Shown: positions 34,945-44,072, numbered from the stretch's first letter. The stretch is 64,000 nt of DNA from Candidatus Kouleothrix ribensis (GCA_016722075.1 JADKGW010000001.1:1550001-1614000), one strand, 5' to 3'. The notes: generated by a model from the letters alone, not told the origin. Numbers and translations: made by a program.

Positions 34945-36222
34945 ATGGCAGATCGTAAGCCCGAGGCATTACTCGACGGACGGCCGCTGCGCCCCGAGAG
35001 CCTGATGATGGGCTATGGCTACGAGCCTGGGCGATCCGAGGGCGCGATCAAGTGCCCGATCTTTCAAACGTCGACCTTCGTATTTCAGAGCGCCGAGGAG
35101 GGCAAGGCGTTCTTCGAACTAGCCTACGGGCTGCGCAAGCAAGGCCCACTCGAGCATATGGGCCTGATCTACAGCCGGCTGAACAACCCCGACCTCGAGA
35201 TCCTCGAAGATCGCCTGACATTGTGGGATAACGCCGAGGCCTGCGCGGTGTTCGGCAGTGGCATGGCCGCGATCAGCACAACCCTGCTGCGCTTCCTCAG
35301 CCCCGGCGACGTGGTGCTGCACAGCGAGCCAGTGTATGGCGGCACCGACTACTTGCTCAAGCACATTCTGCCGCGCTTCGGCATCCAGGCGGTCGGCTTC
35401 CCGGCTCAGGCTGGCCTGGGCGCGGCCGAGCAGCTCCTGCGCGACCAGGCGCTGGCCGAGCGGGTCGGCATGATCTACCTCGAGACGCCGGCCAACCCGA
35501 CCAACGCGCTGGTTGATATCGCCGGCTGTGCCGAGCTGGCCCGGCGTGCCGGCAAGCCCGGCCGCCCGGCGCTGCTCGCGGTCGACAACACCTTTCTCGG
35601 CCCGCTCTGGCAGCACCCGCTGCAGCACGGCGCCGACCTGGTGCTGTACTCGGCCACCAAGTATATTGGCGGGCACAGCGATGTGATCGCCGGCGTGTGC
35701 CTGGGCTCGGCCGCGCTGATCGCGCAGGTGAAAGAGCTGCGCACGATCTTCGGCACTATGGCCGGCGCACACACCGGCTGGCTGCTGATGCGCAGCCTCG
35801 AGACACTCAAGCTGCGTATGACCAGCCAGATGAAAAACGCGCGCTACGTGGCCGACTACCTGGCCGAGCACCCTAAGGTCGAGCGGGTGTATTACCTGGG
35901 CCACCTGCGCGAGGGCGACCCCGGCTATGGCGTGTATCGCAGGCAGTGCCTGGCGCCCGGCTCGATGATCTCGTTCGACCTGGTGGGCGGCGAGGCGCAG
36001 GCGTTTCGCTTCCTCAATGCGCTGCGGCTGGTCAAGCTGGCCGTCAGCCTGGGTGGCACCGAGTCGCTGGCCGAGCACCCCGCAAGCATGACTCACTCGG
36101 ATGTCGACCCGGCCGAGCGGCTGGCGCTGGGGATCACCGATAAGATGGTGCGCCTGTCGGTGGGCGTCGAGCATCCCGAGGATCTGATCGCCGACCTGGC
36201 GCAGGCACTGGCGGTGGTGTAG
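34945..36222 (+). CDS. Cys/Met-metabolism PLP-dependent lyase (cystathionine gamma-synthase family)
   Basis: A 425-aa fold-type I PLP enzyme. The cofactor lysine K239 lies in YSATKYIGGHSD and AVDNTFLGP carries the pyridine-binding Asp. FGSGMAAISTTLL and the Arg-rich C-terminus VRLSVGVEHPEDLIADL match the family. Cystathionine gamma-synthase, cystathionine gamma-lyase and methionine gamma-lyase cannot be told apart by eye. AAGGAGG at 34933-34939 sets the start. A role in sulfur amino-acid metabolism fits the sulfate uptake genes in the same window. Confidence 0.88.
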   Translation: MADRKPEALLDGRPLRPESLMMGYGYEPGRSEGAIKCPIFQTSTFVFQSAEEGKAFFELAYGLRKQGPLEHMGLIYSRLNNPDLEILEDRLTLWDNAEACAVFGSGMAAISTTLLRFLSPGDVVLHSEPVYGGTDYLLKHILPRFGIQAVGFPAQAGLGAAEQLLRDQALAERVGMIYLETPANPTNALVDIAGCAELARRAGKPGRPALLAVDNTFLGPLWQHPLQHGADLVLYSATKYIGGHSDVIAGVCLGSAALIAQVKELRTIFGTMAGAHTGWLLMRSLETLKLRMTSQMKNARYVADYLAEHPKVERVYYLGHLREGDPGYGVYRRQCLAPGSMISFDLVGGEAQAFRFLNALRLVKLAVSLGGTESLAEHPASMTHSDVDPAERLALGITDKMVRLSVGVEHPEDLIADLAQALAVV

Positions 36223-36276
36223 GTGCGGCGGCGCCGCATGCTGCGCCCCGGCATATTTCACACGGGGAGCGGGGGG

Positions 36277-36513
36277 CTTTCAGGTGTAGGGTTTTTCGTG
36301 GATCGCGTTCCAATGCGATCGGCCCTCACCCCCCTACCCCCCCTCTCCCAATGTTGGGAGAGGGGGGTATCCTATGCGCGTTCCAATGCGCTCGCGGAGC
36401 GAGCGCATTGGAACGCCAAATTCCCTCCCCCCTCCCCTAGCAGGGGAGGGGGTACGGGGGAGGGGTATCCGCATAACCCAGCATGCTGGGCAAAAAAACC
36501 CTACACCTGAGAG
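36277..36513. mobile_element. MITE-like element with 20-bp terminal inverted repeats and nested hairpins
   Basis: The ends, CTTTCAGGTGTAGGGTTTTT (36277-36296) and AAAAACCCTACACCTGAGAG (36494-36513), are inverted copies with one mismatch. GAGCGGGGGG flanks both ends (36267-36276 and 36514-36523), like a 10-bp target-site duplication, though it is low-complexity. Inside are a C-rich hairpin around 36336-36368 and a perfect 18-bp hairpin, GCGTTCCAATGCGCTCGC (36378-36395) with its inverse at 36399-36416. No coding capacity. Confidence 0.6.
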
Positions 36514-36529
36514 GAGCGGGGGGGCCGAT

Positions 36530-36572
36530 TGGCGTTCCAATGCGGCGGCTCTGCCGCCGCATTGGAACGCCA
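36530..36572. repeat. Perfect 20-bp hairpin of the GCGTTCCAATGCG family
   Basis: Arms 36530-36549 and 36553-36572, core GCGTTCCAATGCGGCGGC, loop TCT. Its outer 13 bases are the same as those of the hairpin at 36378-36416 and of a lone arm at 36305-36318. It ends 4 bp before the ino1 stop codon. Confidence 0.75.
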
Positions 36573-36575
36573 CGC

Positions 36576-37703
36576 TTATTTCTTGCTCACCGGCACCTTG
36601 GGCGCCAGGCCCTCGATCGTGGCCGGGGCAGCCTCGCCACCAATGAATGCGTCGGTCATCTGGCGCGCGATGTCGTCGGTGTACTGCTTGGGCGGCGTCT
36701 TCATCAGGTAGGCCGATGGGCCGAACAGCGGGCCGCTGATGCCGCGATCCATGGCCAGCTTGAGGCAGCGCACCGCGTCGATCACCACACCCGCGCTGTT
36801 CGGGCTGTCCCACACCTCGAGCTTGACCTCGACATTCAGCGGGACATTGCCGAAGGTGGTGCCCTCGAGCCGGATGTAGGCCCACTTGCGGTCGGTCAGC
36901 CACGGCACGTAGTCGCTCGGGCCGACGTGTACATCATCGGCCGGCAGCTGGTAGTCGAGCTGGCTGGTCACCGCGCCGGTCTTCGAGATCTTCTTCGACT
37001 CGAGCCGCTCGCGCTCGAGCATGTTGTAGAAATCCATATTGCCGCCGAAGTTCAGCTGGTAGGTGCGATCGAGCTTAACGCCGCGCTCGCGGAACAGGTT
37101 CGCCAGCATACGGTGGGTGATCGTCGCGCCGACCTGGCTCTTGATGTCGTCGCCAATGATCGGCAGGCCCTTGTCGGCGAAGCGCTTGGCCCAGTAGGGC
37201 TGCGAGGCAATGAACACCGGGATGCAGTTCACAAAGCCGCAGCCGGCCTCGAGCACCTGCTCGACATACCACTTGGTGGCCATCTCCGAGCCGACCGGCA
37301 GATAGCTTACGACAACGTCGGTGCCGGTCTCCTTGAGGATCTTGACCATATCGACAGTCGAGCCGCGCGCCTTCTTCACGCGCGAGCTGAGGTACTTGCC
37401 GATGCCGTCGTGGGTCATGCCGCGGTCGACGCGCACGTTCAGGTTGGGCACATCGGCGAACTTGATCGTGTTGTTCGGGTCGGCGAAGATCGCCTCCGAC
37501 AGATCCAGCCCGACTTTTGTATCGACTACGTCGAAGGCGGCTGAGAACTCGATATCGTTGATGTGATAGCCGCCCAGGTTCACATGCATCAGGCCTGGCA
37601 CCGCCTCGGTCTCGGAGGCGTTGCGATAAAACTCGATCCCCTGTACCAGCGACGACGCGCAGTTTCCGACGCCGATGATCGCGACACGAACTTTCTTACT
37701 CAT
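36576..37703 (-). CDS. ino1: Inositol-3-phosphate synthase
   Basis: Converts glucose-6-phosphate to 1L-myo-inositol-1-phosphate, the entry to inositol lipids, mycothiol-like thiols and compatible solutes. The 375-aa protein is of the short prokaryotic type. It starts with an NAD-binding motif VAIIGVGNCASSLVQG and has the family blocks GDDIKSQVGATITHR and LNFGGNMDF. GGAGG precedes the ATG at 37703. A GT4 glycosyltransferase of MshA-like type is at 16.2 kb. The stop is followed by large hairpins. Confidence 0.93.
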   Translation of the reverse strand: MSKKVRVAIIGVGNCASSLVQGIEFYRNASETEAVPGLMHVNLGGYHINDIEFSAAFDVVDTKVGLDLSEAIFADPNNTIKFADVPNLNVRVDRGMTHDGIGKYLSSRVKKARGSTVDMVKILKETGTDVVVSYLPVGSEMATKWYVEQVLEAGCGFVNCIPVFIASQPYWAKRFADKGLPIIGDDIKSQVGATITHRMLANLFRERGVKLDRTYQLNFGGNMDFYNMLERERLESKKISKTGAVTSQLDYQLPADDVHVGPSDYVPWLTDRKWAYIRLEGTTFGNVPLNVEVKLEVWDSPNSAGVVIDAVRCLKLAMDRGISGPLFGPSAYLMKTPPKQYTDDIARQMTDAFIGGEAAPATIEGLAPKVPVSKK

Positions 37704-37784
37704 GGGTGTAATCCTCCTGTACGAAACCACTAGTATATACGATATGAGCCAGGTGATCTGGATGTATCGGCGGCCGAGCCGGGC

Positions 37785-38450
37785 TTATGCCTCTTCCACG
37801 AAGCGCCGCAGGTCGGCGCAGCGCTGCAGGTGGCTGAGCGCGTGGCGCTTGGCCATGTACACGGCGTTGATGTCGGTGAACAGGCCGGGGTGGCGGGCTA
37901 GAATCGTACGCGGCGGCAGCTCGAGCTGGAAGCTCTCGATCAACACCACCCGCTCTTGCTCGGTGTGCGCCGCCGCAATCGCGGTGCGCCACAGGTCGCC
38001 ACGCGCCAGCTTGTCGATCACCTCTTCCTCAGTCGTGGTGCAGGCGATCGGCTCGATGCGCTGGTAGGCGCGCTCGCGGGCGGTGGCCGAGCGGGCTGCG
38101 TCGATCGCGGTGGCCGAGACGCAGGCGCGCAGGTAGCCCAGCAGCGCCGACAGGTTCGGGAACTGCACGAAGCGCTCGGGCGAGAGCGCGGCCCAGGCCC
38201 GTGCGAACGCGCGGTCGGCGATGTCGTCGCACTGCTCGTCGGTGCTGCGCGTGTTGACCTGGAGCGCCCAGGAGATAAACATGGGCCGGTAGCGCAGGCT
38301 GATCTCGAGCCAGGCCTCTTCGTCGCGCTGCAGGATCGCGCGCCGGAAGATCTCGAAGCCGGCCTCGGCCTCGTGCGCCATGCGCGCGCGCGCCGGGTGC
38401 GCGGGGGTGCTGCGTGCTGCGGCGTTGTGGTTGGTCTGCGCTGCGTACAT
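37785..38450 (-). CDS. Sigma-70-region-2-like RNA polymerase sigma factor
   Basis: A 221-aa protein with similarity to extracytoplasmic-function sigma factors. Region 2 lies about residues 30-105 (FRRAILQRDEEAWLEISLRY to LRACVSATAIDAARS), and a C-terminal region resembling region 4 (about 135-215) is divergent. I see no anti-sigma gene next to it. The start at 38450 has GAGG 8 bp upstream. Similarity is moderate and the protein might be a sigma-like regulator rather than a working sigma factor. Confidence 0.6.
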   Translation of the reverse strand: MYAAQTNHNAAARSTPAHPARARMAHEAEAGFEIFRRAILQRDEEAWLEISLRYRPMFISWALQVNTRSTDEQCDDIADRAFARAWAALSPERFVQFPNLSALLGYLRACVSATAIDAARSATARERAYQRIEPIACTTTEEEVIDKLARGDLWRTAIAAAHTEQERVVLIESFQLELPPRTILARHPGLFTDINAVYMAKRHALSHLQRCADLRRFVEEA

Positions 38451-38707
38451 TCGGCTCACCTCGTGCTTGTTGTAGTGCTATTGGTCGTGCGGGCACAGTG
38501 CTATTGTAGCCTGGGCACACGCCGCCGGCAGCGAACTGCGTTACAGCTTGCATGTAATGTTTTTCACACTGCCGAATCGGCTCGATCGCAGAGGCTCAGG
38601 GCATACGCAGCCGGCGTGCCGGGCCTGCGGCCAGGCCGAAGCGCACGCCACCGCTTCGCAGGGGTGGCACGCCGCGCTATGCGCGCACGGGCAAAGGGGA
38701 GCGAGGG

Positions 38708-39403
38708 CTACTGGTACTGGCGCTCGAGCGCGGCCACATTGTGGATGGTAATGCGGTAGTTGCGATCGACCGAGATGTACGCGCGCTGCTTGAAGGTGGC
38801 CATAACCTGATTCACCCGCTCGCGCGTCGCACCGACCAGGCTGGCGATGTCGGTCTGGGTCAGCCGGATGGGAATGACGATCTCGCCTTTGGGGGTGCTC
38901 TTGCCATACTGGTGGCCAAACGCCAGCAGCTGGCGCGCGACCCGCCCGTATACGTCGAGCGCGCATAGCGCCTGGATGCGCTCGTTGGCCAGCCGCAGCC
39001 GGTCGGAGATGATCCGCAGCAGGTTAAACATGATCACCGGCATGGTGCGCAGGCTCTCCTGGAAGTTGAGCCGATCGAGCCACAGCACGGTGGTCTGCTC
39101 CTGGGTGACGATATTGGCCGAGCGGATGGTGCTGTCGAGCAGGCTCATCTCGCCCTCGATATCGCCCGGCCCGCCAAAGGCGATGATCACATCATTGCCG
39201 TCGGCCTGGGTTACGTAGATTTTGACGGTGCCTTCGATGATGATATAGACTACTTCGCCCGGCTCCTCGGCGCTCACCAGGTTGGTGCCGGCCGGGAAGG
39301 TCTTGCGGCGCAGCAGCTCGTTCAGCCGCGCCAGCTGCTCGGGCGCCAGGTCGCGAAACAGGGGGATCTCAGCCAGTATACGCGGGTCGGGAAACACGGC
39401 CAT
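38708..39403 (-). CDS. Crp/Fnr-family transcriptional regulator
   Basis: A 231-aa regulator: N-terminal cyclic-nucleotide-binding beta barrel (about 15-125, with GPGDIEGEMSLLD in the phosphate-binding cassette position) and a C-terminal winged helix with LTQTDIASLVGATRERVNQV. It lacks the N-terminal cysteine cluster of Fnr, so an oxygen-sensing Fe-S cluster is unlikely. The phosphate-binding-cassette Arg of Crp is not evident, so the ligand is uncertain. Its own promoter is at 39444-39472. Confidence 0.88.
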   Translation of the reverse strand: MAVFPDPRILAEIPLFRDLAPEQLARLNELLRRKTFPAGTNLVSAEEPGEVVYIIIEGTVKIYVTQADGNDVIIAFGGPGDIEGEMSLLDSTIRSANIVTQEQTTVLWLDRLNFQESLRTMPVIMFNLLRIISDRLRLANERIQALCALDVYGRVARQLLAFGHQYGKSTPKGEIVIPIRLTQTDIASLVGATRERVNQVMATFKQRAYISVDRNYRITIHNVAALERQYQ

Positions 39404-39443
39404 AGCGCCACACCTTGCTGTTGCCGGAAGGTTCTACACCCAT

Positions 39444-39472
39444 ACTATAGACGAGATCGGGCTGCTTTTCAA
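39444..39472 (-). promoter_or_regulatory. Promoter of the Crp/Fnr-family gene
   Basis: On the minus strand: TTGAAA (39472-39467), 17-bp spacer, TATAGT (39449-39444). Transcription would begin about 35 bp before the ATG at 39403. Confidence 0.6.
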
Positions 39473-39534
39473 CTCCTATCGGCTTGATGTGCATGCTGAG
39501 CGACTGTTGCGAGCGCCGGCAGCGCGCGGGGCCA

Positions 39535-39543
39535 TGCTATAAT
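39535..39543 (+). promoter_or_regulatory. Extended -10 promoter giving a near-leaderless mnmE transcript
   Basis: TGCTATAAT, with no -35 at a proper distance. The expected transcription start (about 39550) is 2 bp before the ATG at 39552, and no Shine-Dalgarno is seen, so translation would be leaderless. Confidence 0.5.
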
Positions 39544-39551
39544 CGGCAGCG

Positions 39552-40955
39552 ATGATATACGATGATACGATCGCAGCGATTGCCACGCCACCAGGCGAGG
39601 GCGGTATCGGGGTTGTGCGCATCAGCGGGCCGGCCGCGCCGGCGATCCTCGCGCTGCTGTTCAGGCCGGCGCGCGCGGGGGCCTGGCGGCCGTTTCGTAT
39701 GCGCTACGGCCACGTAGCCGGGCCGGCCGGCCGGGCGCTCGACGAGGCGCTGGCCGTGTATATGCGCGCGCCGCGCAGCTACACCGGCGAGGATGTGGCC
39801 GAGATCTCGTGCCACGGCGGGCCGCTGGTGCTGAGCCGGGTGCTGGCGCTGGCGCTGGCGGCTGGCGCGCGCGCGGCCGAGCCGGGCGAGTTCACCATGC
39901 GCGCATTCGTGCATGGCCGGATCGACCTGGCCCAGGCCGAGGCAACGCTCGATATCATTCGCGCCAAGACCGACACGGCGCTGGCGTTGGCCCAGGCCCA
40001 GCTGGGCGGCTGGCTCTCGGGCGAGCTGCGGCGCGTCCGTACGTTGCTGCTGGGGCCGCTGGCCTACTGGACGGCGCTGGTCGACTTTCCCGAGGACGAG
40101 GTCGAGCCGCAGCCGCTCGAGCAGCCGCTGGCCGCCGCGCTGGCCGATCTCGAGCGGCTGCTGGCCGGCGCCGAACAGGGCATCGTCTACCGCCAGGGCG
40201 CGCGCGTGGTGCTGGTTGGCCGCCCCAACGCCGGCAAGTCGAGCCTGCTGAACGCGCTGCTGCGCACCGACCGCGCGATCGTCACGCCCATCCCCGGCAC
40301 CACCCGCGATACGCTCGAAGAGATCGCCAACCTGCACGGCATCCCGCTGGTGCTGATCGACACGGCCGGCATCACCGCGAGCAGCGACCCGGTTGAGCAG
40401 CTGGGCGTGGCGCGCAGCCGGGCCGCGCTGGCCGCCGCCGACCTGGCGCTGCTGGTGATCGACGCCAGCGCGCCGGCAACGCCCGAAGATGCCGAGATCG
40501 CCGCGCTGGTAGCCGCCAAGCCGACCATCCTGGTACTGAATAAGATCGACCTGCTGGCAGACGACCCGGAAACACACAGGCCCGGCCAGCAGCAGCATGG
40601 CCAGGCGGCGCACGCGGGGCTACCCGCCCACGCGCAGCTGGCCGCGACGATCGCCACCTCGGCCGTCAGCGGCGCCGGGCTCGACGCGCTGGCCCAGGCG
40701 GTGGCCGCCGCGCTGCTGGGCGGTGCGCCGCTCTCGGGCGAGCGGCTGGTCAGCAACCCGCGCCACCGCGACGCGCTGGCCCGCGCCGCCGGCCACGTGC
40801 GCGACGGCCTGGCCGGCTATCGCAGCGGCGTGCCGGCCGACCTGCTGACGGTCGACCTGACCGCCGCGCTGGCGGCGATCGGCGAGATCACCGGCGACGG
40901 CATCCACGACGACCTGCTGGCGACGATCTTTAGTACATTCTGCATCGGCAAGTGA
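39552..40955 (+). CDS. mnmE: tRNA modification GTPase MnmE (TrmE)
   Basis: GTPase that with MnmG adds the carboxymethylaminomethyl group to U34 of certain tRNAs. The 467-aa protein starts in the family manner (MIYDDTIAAIATPPGEGG), has the folate-binding N-domain, and G motifs GRPNAGKS (223-230), TTRD (250-253), DTAG (270-273) and NKID (330-333). It ends FCIGK, with the C-terminal cysteine used in modification. A hydrophilic insert of about 25 residues follows NKID. mnmG is not in the window. Confidence 0.96.
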   Translation: MIYDDTIAAIATPPGEGGIGVVRISGPAAPAILALLFRPARAGAWRPFRMRYGHVAGPAGRALDEALAVYMRAPRSYTGEDVAEISCHGGPLVLSRVLALALAAGARAAEPGEFTMRAFVHGRIDLAQAEATLDIIRAKTDTALALAQAQLGGWLSGELRRVRTLLLGPLAYWTALVDFPEDEVEPQPLEQPLAAALADLERLLAGAEQGIVYRQGARVVLVGRPNAGKSSLLNALLRTDRAIVTPIPGTTRDTLEEIANLHGIPLVLIDTAGITASSDPVEQLGVARSRAALAAADLALLVIDASAPATPEDAEIAALVAAKPTILVLNKIDLLADDPETHRPGQQQHGQAAHAGLPAHAQLAATIATSAVSGAGLDALAQAVAAALLGGAPLSGERLVSNPRHRDALARAAGHVRDGLAGYRSGVPADLLTVDLTAALAAIGEITGDGIHDDLLATIFSTFCIGK

Positions 40956-41011
40956 CAGAGCGCGTAGCCTGGTGTAAGCCCGGATGTTTCAAGCAGAAAC
41001 GAGCAACTCTG

Positions 41012-41806
41012 ATGCCAAACCTGCCCGAGCTAGTGCTGGCCGACGGCCGTATCGACTGGGAGGCGCTGTTCCAGATCTATGAGTTCGACCAGTACCGCGA
41101 GTACGCCAATGAGCTGACCCGCAACGAGGCCGACTTCATCGAGACGGCGCTTGGCCTGAGCGAGGGCGCGGCGCTGTTGGATGTGGCCTGCGGCGGCGGG
41201 CGGCACGCGCTCGAGCTGGCCCGTCGCGGCTACTCGGTCGAGGGCGTCGATAGCAGCGCGACGCTGGTGGCCTACGCCACGCGCTGCGCCTACGAGCAGG
41301 CCACACGCGCGCGCTTCGTGCGCGGCGACATGCGCGCGCTCGACTACCAGCAGCAGTTTGATGCCGCGCTGGTGATGAACAGCAGCCTGGGCTTCTTCGA
41401 CGACCCAACCAACCGCGCGACGCTCGGCCGGATCGCGCAGGCGCTGGTCGATGGCGGCAAGCTGCTGCTGCAGTGCCTGAACCCCTACCAGATCGAGCGC
41501 TATCTGCAGGGCTTTCGCAGCGGCTGGCACCAGATCGGCGGCGGCTACCTGCTGCGCGAGGCCCACTTCGTGCCGCGCTCGGCCACGCTGGCGATCGGCT
41601 ACCGCTTTGTGATGCCCAGCCGCCAGCTCGACACGCAACACCCCGGCGATCGGATTCGCCTGTATGGCTACCCCGAGCTGGCCACCATGCTGGCTGCGGC
41701 CGGCCTGCGCCCGCTGGCGGTGTTCGGCGACGCAGTGATGCCGGCGGTGCCGTTCGAGGAAGCCAGCCTGTGGCAGGTGCTGGTGGCCGAGAAAGCGCGC
41801 GGGTAG
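41012..41806 (+). CDS. Class I SAM-dependent methyltransferase
   Basis: A 264-aa methyltransferase with motif I LLDVACGGGRHALELARRG and acidic residue in VEGVDSS for SAM binding. Substrate unknown; the sequence suggests a small-molecule or tRNA-base acceptor rather than DNA. ATG 41012 is preferred; a GTG at 40952 overlaps the mnmE stop and would give a 284-aa protein. It follows mnmE closely and may be co-transcribed. Confidence 0.8.
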   Translation: MPNLPELVLADGRIDWEALFQIYEFDQYREYANELTRNEADFIETALGLSEGAALLDVACGGGRHALELARRGYSVEGVDSSATLVAYATRCAYEQATRARFVRGDMRALDYQQQFDAALVMNSSLGFFDDPTNRATLGRIAQALVDGGKLLLQCLNPYQIERYLQGFRSGWHQIGGGYLLREAHFVPRSATLAIGYRFVMPSRQLDTQHPGDRIRLYGYPELATMLAAAGLRPLAVFGDAVMPAVPFEEASLWQVLVAEKARG

Positions 41807-41831
41807 TGCGGGGCGCCTGCGCGCCCGCGCG

Positions 41832-41908
41832 GTGCAAGAATATTGCACAAGTGCCGTAGACATCGGCAGTATAGAACAGGTTGCAGGTTGGCGGGCTGCA
41901 GGTTGCAC
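41832..41908. repeat. Small hairpin and GGTTGCAGG-type repeats between convergent genes
   Basis: GTGCAA (41832-41837)/TTGCAC (41843-41848) forms a short palindrome, and the stretch 41878-41908 has GGTTGCAGG-type repeats of the kind also found at 46602-46685 and 62874-63014. The region separates the methyltransferase (plus) from the regulator (minus). Confidence 0.5.
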
Positions 41909-41931
41909 TCCGCACTTCCTCACTCGCCAGC

Positions 41932-42975
41932 TCAGCACTGCAGCCAGCTATCGAGCTCGTTGCGAACTTCGGGCCAGTCGTTGGCGTGGAAGTCGTTGTG
42001 CCGATCGTACTCGGCCGCGTAGATAATCGCGTGGCTGCCCGGCGTCGATCGGATCTGCTCGAAGGCCGCCTCGGCATCGCGATCGACCGGATTCCACACC
42101 ACGATCGTGTAGCGCGCCGCATGCTCGGCGCCAAGCGCGATCGTATGTGTCGTATGGATGCGCGGCTCGGCATAGATCGGCTGCCCCTGGTAGATAATCG
42201 TGCGCGCAAGTGATGTTAAGCTGTACGGCAGGTAGCACGCCCGCGCCTGCCGCCACCAGTGCTGAAACTCACACCCTTCTTGCTCAGACAGCGTGATGAT
42301 GCGCGCGATCAGCTTGCGCATCTGCGCGGTGAACAGCAGCGGGTAGGTGCGGGTGTCCTCGAGGAATGCCACAATCGCCGGCGGCAGCACCAGGTCGGCC
42401 TGGGCATACGACTGGCGCACCGGCGAGTTGGCGCAGAACGTACTGGCGATCACATGCCAGGCAGACCAGCTATGTAAAAAAGCCGAGCGATGCGGGTCGA
42501 TGCCGAATAGCTGGAGTAGCGCACCATTCAGCGCGTGGATGAACCAGAGATCATCCATAATCCAGGCCGGCCGCCCGATCTGTTCGAGCGCGGTCAGGCA
42601 TTCAGCAGCCTGATCGAACCGCTTGTGCGGGATGATCTGCTCGAAGGTGATCGCCGCCAGATTCCGCTGGATCTGCCCGGTCTGCTTACGATTGCGCCAC
42701 AGCGCGTGCAGCATAGCAGCCTGGCGCTGCATCAGCGGCGGTGCAGCCAGCGCGGGCATACACAGGGCCTCGACATAACGCTCGAACGTTGTGTCGCTGG
42801 TCATCCCCTGCTCTTCGAAGTTCCTGGTGATATTTGAGGTGTGGCGCACACCGCACCAGCGCACCAGCTGGGCCGCATCGAGGCCGCGGCTCTCGCGGAT
42901 GCGCCGGCACAGCGCGCCGATATGCAGAACCTCGTCGTGATCTGCCGGCGCGATCAGGCGCTCGGTCGATAGCAT
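41932..42975 (-). CDS. Helix-turn-helix regulator with MmyB-like ligand-binding domain
   Basis: A 347-aa regulator. An HTH-like N-terminus (about 15-75) precedes an MmyB-type PAS-like domain, recognisable by MDDLWFIHALNGALLQLFG and the block HSWSAWHVIASTFCANSPVR. Such domains bind fatty acids or related ligands in streptomycete regulators. The remainder (200-347) is helical. No cognate target is evident; the decayed transposase lies upstream, divergent. Confidence 0.6.
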   Translation of the reverse strand: MLSTERLIAPADHDEVLHIGALCRRIRESRGLDAAQLVRWCGVRHTSNITRNFEEQGMTSDTTFERYVEALCMPALAAPPLMQRQAAMLHALWRNRKQTGQIQRNLAAITFEQIIPHKRFDQAAECLTALEQIGRPAWIMDDLWFIHALNGALLQLFGIDPHRSAFLHSWSAWHVIASTFCANSPVRQSYAQADLVLPPAIVAFLEDTRTYPLLFTAQMRKLIARIITLSEQEGCEFQHWWRQARACYLPYSLTSLARTIIYQGQPIYAEPRIHTTHTIALGAEHAARYTIVVWNPVDRDAEAAFEQIRSTPGSHAIIYAAEYDRHNDFHANDWPEVRNELDSWLQC

Positions 42976-43263
42976 AGCCGCCCCTCCCCACTCCCAACCA
43001 GCCGCGCAGCCCTATGCCTATGATAGGAGTAGATCGGGGCTACGCATACTAGAGCAGCCGCCTATCTTTGTTGTGCCCAGGAGTAGGCGCCTGCGCGCAC
43101 TCAGCTAGCGCCCCGCCCAATAGGCGCCAACGCGCATCGGTAGTAGGTGTACCCGCCTATCTGCATTGGCTCTGCGCGCCTATATACATAACGTGCAGCG
43201 CCGGCATATAATGTGGTTCTACGCAATCTTCGATGGTGGCGGGAGTCAGGGACGACGAGAATC

Positions 43264-44055
43264 ATGGCCAAGCAGCTCAACCGGCCCGCGCCAGTGTGGG
43301 CCGACACACTCCAGTGCTGCCAGGTGACCTGCCCGCAGTGTGGTGGGCCGACCTGGCAGCAATACACCAATCGGCGCACCGTCACGACCCTGCGCGGGGG
43401 CGTGCAGCTCCACCTCAAGGTGCGCCGCTGCCGAACCCCCGCCTGCCCGCGGTTTCGCAGGGCCTACCGGCCCGAGGCAGAGGGGCGCGTGGCCTTGCCA
43501 CAGCACGAGTTCGGCCTCGATGTGGTTGTGCAGATCGGGCAGTGGTATAATCACGAGCGGCGTAGCCTGCCCGAGATCCATGTCGCCTTGCGCACACTCC
43601 AGCTGCCGATCAGCCCCAGCACTGTCGCTAACCTGCTAGAGCGCTACACCGCGCTGATGGCCTTGTCGGTGCTCGACTACAGCCGGCTACACGCGATCAC
43701 CAGCGCGCAGGGGCGGATCATCCTGGGCCTGGATGCGCTCCAGCCCGACGCCGGCCACGCGGCGCTCTGGATGCTGCGCGAGTGTCTGTCGGGTGAGATT
43801 TTGCTGGTGCGCAGTTTGCACGCGGCCAGCGCGGCCGACCTGGCGGCGCTAATTGCCGAGGTGCGCGACGCGCTGACGGTGCCGGTTGTTGCCGTCGCCT
43901 CCGATGGGCAGCCGAGCATTCGTAAGGCGTTTGCCTGCGCCATGCCCGGCGTGCCGCATCGGCTCTACCAGGTTCAATCGCTACGGCCAGCTGCTCAGCC
44001 GGCCTACGAGGCCGGCCGGCATGCCGAGCTTGAGCCGCGTGTTTCTGCGCCGTAG
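43264..44055 (+). pseudogene. Truncated zinc-ribbon transposase (ISL3-like)
   Basis: Starts MAKQLNRPAPVW and contains a CxxC-x31-CxxxxC zinc-ribbon-like region (CPQCGG, CRTPACP). The first half follows a family seen in Chloroflexia insertion sequences, including LPEIHVALRTLQLPISPSTV and LGLDALQPD. After VVAVASDGQPSIRKA it ends at 44055 with a degenerate tail (residues about 240-263), well short of the expected 400 or more residues, so the C-terminal catalytic part is lost. The PQQ-type gene ends 17 bp beyond. Family name is tentative. Confidence 0.65.
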
Positions 44056-44072
44056 CGTACCCGCGCATGCGC

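Noticed and set aside
36334..36903. 189-codon open frame on the minus strand
   Set aside because: Runs through the hairpin repeats and into ino1; the PLPRTPSPARGGG-like product is a known artefact of such repeats.
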